Shown here piece after piece: positions 44,787 to 53,110 of a DNA stretch of 64,000 nucleotides (positions within the stretch are counted from its first letter, which is position 1; every line of letters begins with the position of its first letter). The notes under the pieces were generated by a model. It was not told where the DNA came from, did no database searches, and saw only the letters and a program-made list of their open reading frames with translations. The DNA lies in NCBI GenBank assembly GCA_017624275.1, contig JAGANG010000025.1, positions 22,588 to 86,587 of the forward strand, given 5' to 3'. The translations under genes were made by a program, and so were the position numbers. The stretch is from Spirochaetales bacterium (lineage in GTDB: Bacteria; Spirochaetota; GWE2-31-10).

Positions 44787-46898
44787 TTACAGCCCGATTT
44801 TTTCAGCAACTGCTTTCATTGCTTCAATTGAGATTGAAACAAACTCGTCAAGTGATAAACCGATTTTAGAACATAAAAGAATAGAATCTCTGTTTACATT
44901 AGATGCAAACGCTTTTTCTTTCATTCTTTTTGTCACACTTGAAACTTTTACTGACGCCACTTTTTTGTCCGGATAAATCTTAGCTACAGCAGTGATAAAA
45001 CCGGAAAGAGTTTCACTAGCAGTCAATGCGTAATCCATAAAAGTCTCACGTTTTGTTCCGTTTTCTTCATTATGAGCCATAATTGCATGAACAATTGCTT
45101 CATTTAATCCCAAATCTTTCAACCACTGTGCAGCAACAAGCCCGTGTTTGTTCATTTGAGAACCTTCGGCATCTTCAAAGTCAACATCATGCATAAGACC
45201 TGCATAATAATAATTATCTTGATTCAAACCAAACTTAGCTGCAATTCCACGCATAATGGCTGCACTTGCCAAACTGTGATTTTTCAAACTATCTTTCTGA
45301 ATTTTTTCTGCAAACAATGCATCAAGTTTTGCTTTATCTGCACCCAAATCAGCCACATCTTGCGGAGCAAGAACTGCGTTATCTGTAGACTTTTCTGCAT
45401 TTTCTTCAACAGGCTCACCGTCGGCTGTATAATCTAACGGCTTCATCAACGGGAACAATACAACTTCACGCAAGTTTTCCTGATCTGTCAACAAAGCCGT
45501 AAAACGGTCAATTCCCATTCCCCAACCGGAAATAGGCGGCATTCCATATTCCATACAGTTGATAAAGTCTTCTTCCATAATCATTGCTTCATCATCGCCG
45601 TTTTCACGAGCTCTAGCCTGTGCCAACAATCTTTCACGTTGTTCTACAGGATCAACAAGCTCAGAATAAGCATTTACAATTTCCCAACTATTTACTACCA
45701 ATTGGAATCTGTCTGTGATGTTCGGATCGTCATCATTCTTACGAGCAAGAGGAGACAAATCTGTAGGATGTTTGATAAGGAATTGCGGATTAATCATTGA
45801 CGGACGAGCAACTTTTTTATAAAGCTGGTCAATCAAATTTCCACGACCGATTTTATCAAAATCAACACCTTCAAGAGTGATGTTTTTTGCCTTGATTGCA
45901 GCTACAAGTTCTTCCTTTGTAGGACATTGGTCAATATCGATACCTGCATGATTTATAATCAATTCACGGAAACTATATTTAGGCCAATCGCCAGAGAAAT
46001 CGATTTTAGTTCCCTGATATTCCAATTGCAAACTTCCGTTTACTTCCATCAAAATTTTCTTAATCAACTCTTGAGTAAAACGCATATTGTCTTCATAATT
46101 CCAATATGACGCATAAAATTCCAACAAAGTAAAATCTTGCAAGTGACTCGGATCCATTCCTTCATTTCTGAAACTTCTTGCAAATTCATAAACACGCTCG
46201 ATTCCGCCGGCAATACAACGTTTTAAATAAGTTTCCGGTGCAATTCTAAGGAACATATCAATATCTAAAGCATTGTGATGAGTCTTAAAAGGTTTTGCCA
46301 AAGCTCCTGACGGTTTTGTTAAAATAATAGGAGTTTCAACTTCCACAAAATCATGGTCGTTTAAAAAATTTCTGATAGTGTTAATAATTTTAAAACGCTT
46401 TTTAAAACGTTCACGAGTAGATGAATTCATTATCAAGTCAAGATAACGCTGACGTGAACGAGTTTCCAAATCTGTAATACCGTGGAATTTTTCCGGCAAC
46501 GGACGAATTGCTTTAGAAAGAAGTTGAAATTCTTCTACTTTTAAAGTTAATTCACCTTTTTCAGTTTTGTAAATCTCACCTTTTACCCAAACAAAATCTC
46601 CCGTATCGATCATTTTTTCAAAGAATTTGAATTGTTCTCGTTCAACAACACTCATATTTACTGCAATTTGCATTCTTGCATCATAATCTTGAATTGTCGC
46701 AAACAATAATTTTCCGAATGAACGTTTCAACATCACACGACCGCACAATTGAACATCTTTTGTTCCTTCGGCAAGTTCTCTCGCCTGTGATAATGAATGA
46801 GTCTTATTACAGCGTTCTACATAAGGATTTACGCCACTTTCTCTTAATTTCTGAACCTTTGCAATTCTGATACTTCTTTCGTCGCTAACATTTGCCAT
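44787..46898 (-). CDS. lysS: Class II lysyl-tRNA synthetase fused to an HD-hydrolase domain
   Basis: 703 residues, some 200 more than a normal LysRS. Residues 1-490 are a complete class II enzyme: an OB-fold anticodon domain (VQLCGRVMLKRSFGKLLFATIQD), motif 2 region FRNEGMDPSHLQDFTLLEFY, and motif 3 GWGMGIDRFTALL. After an acidic linker, residues about 520-703 match a free-standing HD phosphohydrolase family: SLKNHSLASAAIMRGIA, His570-Asp571 in GLMHDVDFED, NKHGLVAAQWLKDLG, IVHAIMAHNEENG, then DKKVASVKVSSVTKRMKEKAF. Class II LysRS is itself notable, since the treponemes I know of have a class I enzyme. The HD partner may act on a nucleotide by-product such as Ap4A; that is inference. Confidence 0.9.
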   Translation of the reverse strand: MANVSDERSIRIAKVQKLRESGVNPYVERCNKTHSLSQARELAEGTKDVQLCGRVMLKRSFGKLLFATIQDYDARMQIAVNMSVVEREQFKFFEKMIDTGDFVWVKGEIYKTEKGELTLKVEEFQLLSKAIRPLPEKFHGITDLETRSRQRYLDLIMNSSTRERFKKRFKIINTIRNFLNDHDFVEVETPIILTKPSGALAKPFKTHHNALDIDMFLRIAPETYLKRCIAGGIERVYEFARSFRNEGMDPSHLQDFTLLEFYASYWNYEDNMRFTQELIKKILMEVNGSLQLEYQGTKIDFSGDWPKYSFRELIINHAGIDIDQCPTKEELVAAIKAKNITLEGVDFDKIGRGNLIDQLYKKVARPSMINPQFLIKHPTDLSPLARKNDDDPNITDRFQLVVNSWEIVNAYSELVDPVEQRERLLAQARARENGDDEAMIMEEDFINCMEYGMPPISGWGMGIDRFTALLTDQENLREVVLFPLMKPLDYTADGEPVEENAEKSTDNAVLAPQDVADLGADKAKLDALFAEKIQKDSLKNHSLASAAIMRGIAAKFGLNQDNYYYAGLMHDVDFEDAEGSQMNKHGLVAAQWLKDLGLNEAIVHAIMAHNEENGTKRETFMDYALTASETLSGFITAVAKIYPDKKVASVKVSSVTKRMKEKAFASNVNRDSILLCSKIGLSLDEFVSISIEAMKAVAEKIGL

Positions 46899-47050
46899 TT
46901 ATTTTCCCTCAGTCTTATTATAAAAAAATCTTTTCTTTTAAATAATCAGAGTGTTTTATATACAAAATCAGCCGTTTCTGCAAGTTTTCCCGAAGTTTTA
47001 AGAAAATAATATAGATTATTTCTTATCTGCTTTACTTTTATACCAAAATG

Positions 47051-47080
47051 ATATAGGGGTCTGTCGTCTATTCCATTGGG
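47051..47080 (+). repeat. GGTCTG-family palindrome, half copy
   Basis: Contains GGTCTGTCGTCTATTCCATT, identical over 20 nt to the right arm and flank of the full element at 47729-47777, but lacks the left arm. Confidence 0.6.
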
Positions 47081-47093
47081 TAATAACAAAAAA

Positions 47094-47145
47094 ATGCACC
47101 TGCTAAAAAATCGAACTTAAGTTATCCGACCTTTCCGAGGTGCAT
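47094..47145 (-). terminator. Terminator of the lipoprotein gene at 47175
   Basis: ATGCACCT (47094-47101) pairs with AGGTGCAT (47138-47145). On the minus strand it is followed by T7. The loop contains the palindrome ACTTAAGT. Confidence 0.65.
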
Positions 47146-47174
47146 AAAAAATAACAAAGGATTGATACTTATTA

Positions 47175-47561
47175 TTAATTGCCGTTTTTATTTATCACTT
47201 TGGCAAGTCTTCCGCTTAGGTAAATTCTTTCTTTTACTTTACCAAATGAATGGAAAGAACTTTGAAACCTTGGAAAAAGTAAAACATCGTATCCCGGATG
47301 TTCTTTTAGTAGTTCTGCAATAATGTATTGTTGAAAACGTTCAGGATGTCGCCGTATATATTTATACATACGTTTATTTCTTCGAGTGACCTCCATTTCG
47401 AATGTAACAATTTCTCCAAGTTCAAAATCATCCAATGTAACCTCGATAGGTGCAATACCAATAGATTTGGTTTCTGTCATTGAAACTGACATAGTTTTAC
47501 AGCTGCTCAACATCATAACTACAATTAAAGCTGTGATTACACTTAAATTTTTTTTAGTCAT
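47175..47561 (-). CDS. Small lipoprotein of unknown function
   Basis: 128 residues from the ATG at 47561, chosen for the GAGGAGGT site upstream. Lipobox MLSSC at about residue 20. The middle is basic (RRNKRMYKYIRRHPERFQQYI), followed by DVLLFPRFQSSF. No family recognised. Its promoter has a poly-T spacer (47595-47621), like that of the lipoprotein at 37371, so the two may be phase-variable together. Confidence 0.65.
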   Translation of the reverse strand: MTKKNLSVITALIVVMMLSSCKTMSVSMTETKSIGIAPIEVTLDDFELGEIVTFEMEVTRRNKRMYKYIRRHPERFQQYIIAELLKEHPGYDVLLFPRFQSSFHSFGKVKERIYLSGRLAKVINKNGN

Positions 47562-47594
47562 AAAAATGACCTCCTCTTTCATAAAATTAAAAGA

Positions 47595-47621
47595 GATGTA
47601 AAAAAAAAAAAAAAACTGTCA
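47595..47621 (-). promoter_or_regulatory. Promoter with homopolymeric T spacer (possible phase-variable)
   Basis: On the minus strand TTGACA (47616-47621), G plus 14 T (15-nt spacer), then TACATC (47595-47600). The twin of the promoter at 37800-37827, but with one T fewer and a weaker -10 box. Confidence 0.6.
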
Positions 47622-47728
47622 ATAAAAACTTGATTAAAAATCATTTTTTATATTTACTCGCAATGTCTGTTTTTCGTATCTCCTCGATCGCTGTCTGTAG
47701 AAATACAGGCAGTTTTTTTGTTTTCAAT

Positions 47729-47777
47729 ATAGACGACAGACCCTTATTCCGTTTTAGAATCGAGGTCTGTCGTCTAT
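47729..47777. repeat. GGTCTG-family palindrome, full copy (GTCGTC subtype)
   Basis: Perfect 14-bp arms ATAGACGACAGACC (47729-47742) and GGTCTGTCGTCTAT (47764-47777) around a 21-nt loop containing ATTC/GAAT. The intergenic stretch 47562-47930 holds this element, another half copy, the T-tract promoter and no gene. Confidence 0.8.
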
Positions 47778-47795
47778 TCCATTAATAACATCATT

Positions 47796-47822
47796 ATTCT
47801 ATTTTTGCATTAGGGTCTGCCA
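47796..47822 (+). repeat. GGTCTG-family palindrome, half copy
   Basis: ATTCTATTTTTGCATTAGGG followed by TCTGCC. It matches the loop and right arm of the full element at 49204-49242 and lacks a left arm. Confidence 0.55.
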
Positions 47823-47930
47823 CCTCGCATCAAATCTTTTTCAATCAAAATATTTGCATGAGAAAACTCTATTATTGTATAAACTAAAATATCTATCTGT
47901 CACTTACTTATATAAGGAGAAAATATAAAT

Positions 47931-49133
47931 ATGACAAAACCTAATATTAATACAAACATGATGCACTTAGGCAACGTTCGTTCTGTAATTCGAGAAACAT
48001 TTGAATACGGAAATAAACGTGCAAAAGAAATCGGTCGTGAAAATGTTTTTGATTTCAGTCTTGGAAATCCAAGCGTTCCAGTACCTAATGAAGTTCACAA
48101 TACAATGCTGAACTTATTACAAAAAGGTGATCCGGTAAAATTACACGGCTACACATCTGCACAAGGAGCAGAACTCACACGTGAAAAAATCGCACAAAAT
48201 ATCAACGCTCGTTTCAATGCCGGTGTTGATAAAAACGACATTTATATGACTTGCGGAGCAGCAGCTTCTCTTACAATTTCTATCAATGCTCTTGCTTGTA
48301 ACGATGACGAGTTCATAGCCATAGCACCGTTCTTTCCGGAATATCGTGTTTTCATAGAAGCTGCCGGAGCTAAACTTGTAGTAGTAGAAGCTGATACTCA
48401 AAAATTTCAGATTGATTTTGAGAAATTAAAATCTGCAATATCAACAAAAACAAAAGCAGTTATCATTAACTCTCCTAATAATCCTACAGGCGTAGTTTTT
48501 TCTGAAGATACAATCAAAACACTCTGTTCTATTTTAAAAGAAGAATCTGAAAAACGAGGCGAACCGATTTATCTTATATCTGATGAACCATATCGTGAAC
48601 TTGTATATGATGACAATACTGTCGTTCCTTATCTTACAAATTATTATGATAATACATTAGTTTGTTACTCTTACAGTAAATCTCTTTCATTACCGGGAGA
48701 ACGAATCGGCTATATTGTTGTCTGCAATAAAATGGAACATAATAAAGATATTTATGCAGCCGTTTGCGGTGCCGGACGAGCTCTCGGATTCGTATGTGCA
48801 CCAAGCATGATGCAACAAGTTGTAATCGAAAGCTTAGGTAATACTTCAGATTTGAGTGTTTACAAAACAAACCGTGATTTACTGTACAAATCACTCACCG
48901 AATATGGTTACGAATGCGTTTATCCTGACGGAGCATTTTATCTTTTTGTAAAATCTCTCGAAGAAGACGCCGGAGCATTCTGTGAAAAAGCCAAAGAATT
49001 TGATTTACTGCTTGTTCCGTCTGACAGTTTCGGTTGTAAAGGTTATATTCGCATCGCATATTGTGTAACTACCGAAATGATTAAGCGTTCACTTCCTGCA
49101 TTCAAAAAACTTGCAGAATGTTATAAAAAATAA
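47931..49133 (+). CDS. PLP-dependent aminotransferase, class I/II
   Basis: 400 residues, fold type I, aspartate aminotransferase-like. Motifs: LGNPSVPVPNEV near the N-terminus, HGYTSAQGAELTREKIA, NSPNNPTGVVFS, ISDEPYRELVYDD, and the PLP lysine Lys250 in SYSKSLSLPGERIGY. C-terminal PSDSFGCKGYIRIAYC carries the carboxylate-binding Arg. It should move amino groups between amino acids and 2-oxo acids; exact substrate unclear. AAGGAG before the ATG. Monocistronic with its own terminator. Confidence 0.88.
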   Translation: MTKPNINTNMMHLGNVRSVIRETFEYGNKRAKEIGRENVFDFSLGNPSVPVPNEVHNTMLNLLQKGDPVKLHGYTSAQGAELTREKIAQNINARFNAGVDKNDIYMTCGAAASLTISINALACNDDEFIAIAPFFPEYRVFIEAAGAKLVVVEADTQKFQIDFEKLKSAISTKTKAVIINSPNNPTGVVFSEDTIKTLCSILKEESEKRGEPIYLISDEPYRELVYDDNTVVPYLTNYYDNTLVCYSYSKSLSLPGERIGYIVVCNKMEHNKDIYAAVCGAGRALGFVCAPSMMQQVVIESLGNTSDLSVYKTNRDLLYKSLTEYGYECVYPDGAFYLFVKSLEEDAGAFCEKAKEFDLLLVPSDSFGCKGYIRIAYCVTTEMIKRSLPAFKKLAECYKK

Positions 49134-49140
49134 ATCTTAT

Positions 49141-49180
49141 AAAAAAGGTTGTTTCTATTTCCGCTGAAACAACCTTTTTT
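49141..49180 (+). terminator. Terminator of the aminotransferase gene
   Basis: A 15-bp perfect stem (AAAAAAGGTTGTTTC and complement) around a 10-nt loop, ending in a T run. Confidence 0.9.
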
Positions 49181-49203
49181 TTATTTTACGACCTCTATTG
49201 ACC

Positions 49204-49242
49204 GCCCAGACCTGTATTCTATTTTTGCATATAGGTCTGGGC
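49204..49242. repeat. GGTCTG-family palindrome, full copy (GGGC subtype)
   Basis: GCCCAGACCT (49204-49213) and AGGTCTGGGC (49233-49242) around GTATTCTATTTTTGCATAT. The closest relative is the copy at 51300-51338. Confidence 0.85.
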
Positions 49243-49250
49243 ATAAAAAA

Positions 49251-49295
49251 AAGGGACAGGTCTATATCCCAAAAACACATATAGACCTGTCCCTT
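49251..49295 (-). terminator. Terminator built from a GGTCTG-family palindrome
   Basis: A 17-bp perfect stem, AAGGGACAGGTCTATAT (49251-49267) with its complement at 49279-49295, followed by T8 on the minus strand. It lies 20 nt past the stop of the gene at 49316. A matching element lies at 51351-51393 behind an unrelated gene, so the terminator seems to be a mobile or duplicated unit. Confidence 0.8.
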
Positions 49296-49315
49296 AAATT
49301 ATCTATATAATCAAT

Positions 49316-49972
49316 TTACTTTACTTCTGTTCCGCCCCATTCTACTGCAGCAAAACCTTTTCGTTCAAACGGCGTAATTTGCGGTTCTTCAATTTCAATA
49401 GACTTTTTCAATGCTTTATACGCCATAAATACACGAAGAACACTGTCCGGCTCCGGTCGAATATTCAAAATCGCACTGTTTGTGTACACATCACCTTGAA
49501 ATGTTATCAAGTTGTACGGATTATTCTGCATCATCGGCAGCCAATAAACAATAAATTCGTTGTACTCCCTCGGTGTCAGTCCGATTTCTGCAAGCTTTGC
49601 CTGAAGAAACTCTGCCGTATCTTCGCCTTTTACTACATATCCTTTACTCAAATCATATTCTACATCAGACACGCCTTCCCAGAACAGATAAGAATATTCC
49701 TTCCCTGTTTTCACATCTTTTAATGTTCCGTCCGGCTGTGCAATCACGCTCCAACCGTTTTGATACTGCGGATAGGTACAAATTAACTCTCCGTCATAAT
49801 CCAATTGTACATCTACTTTCATTGTTTGTTGCGGATACAGATAAATCACCGGTTTTTTAGCCGGTTCTCTATAATTATAAATTTCCTTTTCTTTTTCCTC
49901 TTCGCATACATTGGTACATCCAATAGCACACATACATACTGTCATTAAAAATAAATACAACAATTTCTTCAT
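49316..49972 (-). CDS. Lipoprotein with KPVIYLYP-type domain
   Basis: 218 residues from the ATG at 49972 (AAGGAG upstream). Lipobox AIGC at about residue 19. The mature part opens AKKPVIYLYPQQTMKVDVQL and continues YPQYQNGWSVIAQPDG, YSYLFWEGVSDVEYD and NEFIVYWLPMMQNNPYNLI. I have met this pattern as a conserved family of uncharacterised bacterial surface proteins; it has no assigned activity that I can state. Monocistronic. Confidence 0.72.
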   Translation of the reverse strand: MKKLLYLFLMTVCMCAIGCTNVCEEEKEKEIYNYREPAKKPVIYLYPQQTMKVDVQLDYDGELICTYPQYQNGWSVIAQPDGTLKDVKTGKEYSYLFWEGVSDVEYDLSKGYVVKGEDTAEFLQAKLAEIGLTPREYNEFIVYWLPMMQNNPYNLITFQGDVYTNSAILNIRPEPDSVLRVFMAYKALKKSIEIEEPQITPFERKGFAAVEWGGTEVK

Positions 49973-50037
49973 ATTTTTTATCTCCTTATTAAACATTGAT
50001 ATTTATTTATCGGAATTTATGCAAACAAGTTCACAGT

Positions 50038-50139
50038 GCCCAGACCTTAATTCCATTTCGGTATTTAACTACGTTAAATACTTCGCTCGTTCACACTGTG
50101 AACTCACCGTTAATTCCATTTTCGCATAGAGGTTTGGGC
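50038..50139. repeat. GGTCTG-family palindrome with internal insertion
   Basis: Left arm GCCCAGACCT (50038-50047) and right arm AGGTTTGGGC (50130-50139) are 82 nt apart where other copies have 19. Each arm keeps its own copy of the loop sequence (TAATTCCATTTCGG, TTAATTCCATTTTCGC). Between them lie a GTATTTAAC/GTTAAATAC hairpin and CACTGTGAACT (50094-50104), the complement of AGTTCACAGTG at 50028-50038. It looks like two elements fused or one split by another palindrome. Confidence 0.75.
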
Positions 50140-50161
50140 TGTCCATATTAAAATATTCTTG

Positions 50162-51208
50162 TTATTTAAGATTACCGTTTTTCCAACTCGCTTCTATTTT
50201 TTTAGCAATCAAATCAATTTTTGCCTCATACACATATTTTTTACTCCAAGTGCAAAAGACAGATTTCTTTCCCAAAATAAGCTTTGTCATAAAACTATCG
50301 GGCTTCGAAACCCAACCACATTTCGGCTCTAATTTAAATATCGCCGTGTCATTTTTACATTCGACGCTGTATTCGCCCTGAATGTATCCCATTTGTTCTC
50401 TCGGTTTAATCGAGAAATTTCCAGTACAAGATTTGTCCAATCTCAGACCGCAATCAAAAAATATTTGTACATCCTGCTCGCCGAAATGAACAGTAACTTT
50501 TTGCAAACAGTTCTTATCATCAAACAAATATTCTACATTCCCATCTCGGAAAATTTTATCTTCATTCAGTTCTATTTCCTGCAATTCCGTCATAGATGTA
50601 ACAGCGAACTCAAACAATTCACATTCATTACTGTATCTGGCATACAACCTTGGCTGACCGCCCATCGGAATCGGGAAACTGTCAATCTCCACATTTTTAC
50701 CGTCAATATTACAACTAACAATCGACTTACTTTTTCGCATTAAATCAAAATCATACAAGAAAAACACAGGTAAATATTCCGGATTCTTTGAACCGGCTCC
50801 GATAGGTGCCAATATATTCATCGTTTTCGATTTTTTCTTAGCCCGTTCCTCTATATGTACTGATATTTTCCTGTTTTGAATGTCAGCAAATTCAAAGCTT
50901 ATAACCTGATTACCATCCGCCTTGCAAAAACGCACATTGTTGATTGGCGTCTGAACATGCTCTTTCAATCCATTCTCTGCCACGTTAAATTTTTCGTCTT
51001 CTATAAACTTCAACTCCACATCATCATAAACGTCTACAAAATTATCATTTCTATATCCGAGTACACGATACCCGGTTCCATACGGCTGTCCGTCAATAAA
51101 CTGCAATTCGAAACCTCTGTAAATTGTGTCAGGATGTTTTTCAAACGGAATCAACGCCAATTTTCTGATAGGACTGTATTTTATCGTTATAGGTAAGTAA
51201 GTTTTCAT
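50162..51208 (-). CDS. Unknown protein, beta-rich
   Basis: 348 residues, no signal peptide and no membrane segment. Starts MKTYLPITIKYSPIRKLALI and is predicted largely beta-structured, with several GYIQGEYSVECKND-like strands near the end. I recognise no family. Ribosome site AGGAG. Flanked on both sides by GGTCTG-family palindromes. Confidence 0.6.
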   Translation of the reverse strand: MKTYLPITIKYSPIRKLALIPFEKHPDTIYRGFELQFIDGQPYGTGYRVLGYRNDNFVDVYDDVELKFIEDEKFNVAENGLKEHVQTPINNVRFCKADGNQVISFEFADIQNRKISVHIEERAKKKSKTMNILAPIGAGSKNPEYLPVFFLYDFDLMRKSKSIVSCNIDGKNVEIDSFPIPMGGQPRLYARYSNECELFEFAVTSMTELQEIELNEDKIFRDGNVEYLFDDKNCLQKVTVHFGEQDVQIFFDCGLRLDKSCTGNFSIKPREQMGYIQGEYSVECKNDTAIFKLEPKCGWVSKPDSFMTKLILGKKSVFCTWSKKYVYEAKIDLIAKKIEASWKNGNLK

Positions 51209-51299
51209 TTTTCTACATCTCCTATTTTTTTTTAAATTATCTCCAATTTGTACAATTGTTTGTTTTGCTACTTTTAAATATTACTTCACTATTCACAGT

Positions 51300-51338
51300 G
51301 CCCAGACCTGTATTCTATTTCAGTATAGAGGTCTGGGC
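51300..51338. repeat. GGTCTG-family palindrome, full copy (GGGC subtype)
   Basis: GCCCAGACCT (51300-51309) and AGGTCTGGGC (51329-51338) around GTATTCTATTTCAGTATAG. Preceded by TTCACAGT, as is the copy at 50038, so conserved sequence extends beyond the arms. Confidence 0.85.
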
Positions 51339-51350
51339 GGTTAGAAAAAA

Positions 51351-51393
51351 AGGGACAGACCTGTATCCCAAAAGCACATATAGACCTGTCCCT
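51351..51393 (-). terminator. Terminator built from a GGTCTG-family palindrome
   Basis: AGGGACAG (51351-51358) pairs with CTGTCCCT (51386-51393). Most of the loop matches the stem and loop of the element at 49251-49295, with a decayed left inner arm. T7 follows on the minus strand. It serves the EamA transporter gene. Confidence 0.7.
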
Positions 51394-51402
51394 CAGTAAT
51401 TA

Positions 51403-52263
51403 TTATCTTTTAGAATTATAAAAAAACATAGCGACCGCAGCCGAACAAATTACTACATATCCGATTGCACTCCAAATATCCGGAATTTGCCCGAACAGTA
51501 CAAAGCCTAAAATTGACGCAAATATGATTTGAGTATAATCAAAAATCGAAATCTCACGTGCCGGAGCGTAACAATAAGCTGCCGTAATAGAAAATTGTCC
51601 GCCGGCTGCGGCTATTCCGGCACCGATTAATACAAAAAATTGAAAAAGTGTCATCGGTGAAAAATTAAAAAGCAAATAAGGCAACACCACCAAACATGAA
51701 AAAGCCGAAAAGAAAAACACGATATACGGCCCTTTTTCTCCCCGCTTTCCCAAAACCCGCACAGTAGTATACGCCGCACCGGCTCCCATTCCGCCGATTA
51801 ATCCGGCAAGTGCAGGAAACAACGCAACATTTTCAAAAGTCGGCTTTATAATAAACAAACTTCCTACAAAGGAAACAACCACCGCCGCAATCTGGAAGAT
51901 TGTCATTTTTTCTTTTAAGAAAATAAAACTGAATACAACGGCAAAAAAAGGCGACATTTTATTCAACATCGACGCATCGGCAAGCAGTAAATGTCCCAGA
52001 GCATAAAAATTACCGAAAATTCCGATTGTTCCGCAAAGTGAACGAATTATTAAAAAAGGAATATTTCCATTATGTTGCGGCTTCCAGGAAATCCCTTGCT
52101 TTACCATTACAAAAACAGCACAAATTACAGCTACAAAATTACGGAAAAAAGTTTTTTGAATAAACGGAACATCTCCTGCCAATTGCACGCACATATTCAT
52201 AACAGAAAAGCAAAATGCCGAAAAAATTATATAAACAATTCCCAAATATTTATCTTTTACCAT
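51403..52263 (-). CDS. EamA/DMT-superfamily transporter
   Basis: 286 residues from the ATG at 52263, with ten hydrophobic segments in two EamA halves (GIVYIIFSAFCFSVMNMCVQ starting the first; GAGIAAAGGQFSITAAYCYA in the second). A metabolite or drug exporter of the inner membrane; substrate unknown. It starts about 10 nt after the adaptor gene and is therefore co-transcribed with adaptor and TolC-like genes. An RND or ABC pump would be the usual companion there. Confidence 0.85.
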   Translation of the reverse strand: MVKDKYLGIVYIIFSAFCFSVMNMCVQLAGDVPFIQKTFFRNFVAVICAVFVMVKQGISWKPQHNGNIPFLIIRSLCGTIGIFGNFYALGHLLLADASMLNKMSPFFAVVFSFIFLKEKMTIFQIAAVVVSFVGSLFIIKPTFENVALFPALAGLIGGMGAGAAYTTVRVLGKRGEKGPYIVFFFSAFSCLVVLPYLLFNFSPMTLFQFFVLIGAGIAAAGGQFSITAAYCYAPAREISIFDYTQIIFASILGFVLFGQIPDIWSAIGYVVICSAAVAMFFYNSKR

Positions 52264-52273
52264 TTTATACAAC

Positions 52274-53110
52274 CTATTTTTCAGTAATTTGTGCTTTCAG
52301 TCCGGAATAAAGCAATCTGTCGTATCCGATTATTACCTGTTCGCCTACTTTCACACCGGAAACAATCGCATAATCTTTACCGTAACGCCCTCCGGTTTTT
52401 ACTTCTCTCATATCTACAACTCCGTCATTGTAAATATAAAGATAATTTTTACCGTATTTCGACACCACCCATTCTATAGGCACTACTACTCCGGTAAACG
52501 GATTTATTCTGATTTCCAATTCAAGAAATTTCCCGATAAAAAAATTGGGATATTTTTGATAACGCACTTCTACTTTGAACAATCCGGAACTGCCTTCGGG
52601 AACAAGACTTATCGATTTTACATTTCCGAAAACATTTGTTCCTTTCACATAAATTTTATCATTCAATTTAATTTTTTGAATGTCTTTATCTGACAAAAGA
52701 AGATTCACTTTATAAGAAGAAACATCTCCTATAGTAAGCAATTTTGTTTTATCAAAAACTTCACTGTTCTGCACGGTATCAACGTAAGCCACAATCCCGT
52801 CAATCGGAGATTTTACCTGCCAAGGAAGAAAATCTGAAGATAGATTTTTACGCTTTACTTCGGCAAGCAATGAATCTTTGGTAACCATCATTCCTTCCTG
52901 AGCGGTCAATTTATTAACAATTCCGTTACCCGGAGAATAAACAGGAATCAACGCTGCCGGTTCCAAACGAGCACCGTAAATTAACGTTTCATAAACATTA
53001 CGTTTCTTAAGAGCTGAAACTTGTACTTTTGCCACAATATTTTCTTTTTTTTCCTGTGCAAAAACAGCACAACATAAAAAACAATATGCAATAAAAATTA
53101 TTTTCTTCAT
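52274..53110 (-). CDS. Periplasmic efflux adaptor (HlyD/MFP family)
   Basis: 278 residues with a signal peptide (VFAQ cleavage; an upstream CC could be a lipobox). The biotinyl-lipoyl-like halves are visible as ALIPVYSPGNGIVNKLTAQEGMMVTKDSLLAEV and VKSPIDGIVAYVDTVQNSEV. A beta-barrel part (KVNLLLSDKDIQKIKLNDKIYV) and membrane-proximal domain follow. There is no long coiled-coil hairpin, so it is a short adaptor. The start overlaps the TolC-like gene stop by 4 nt. It would link an inner-membrane exporter to that channel. Confidence 0.85.
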   Translation of the reverse strand: MKKIIFIAYCFLCCAVFAQEKKENIVAKVQVSALKKRNVYETLIYGARLEPAALIPVYSPGNGIVNKLTAQEGMMVTKDSLLAEVKRKNLSSDFLPWQVKSPIDGIVAYVDTVQNSEVFDKTKLLTIGDVSSYKVNLLLSDKDIQKIKLNDKIYVKGTNVFGNVKSISLVPEGSSGLFKVEVRYQKYPNFFIGKFLELEIRINPFTGVVVPIEWVVSKYGKNYLYIYNDGVVDMREVKTGGRYGKDYAIVSGVKVGEQVIIGYDRLLYSGLKAQITEK

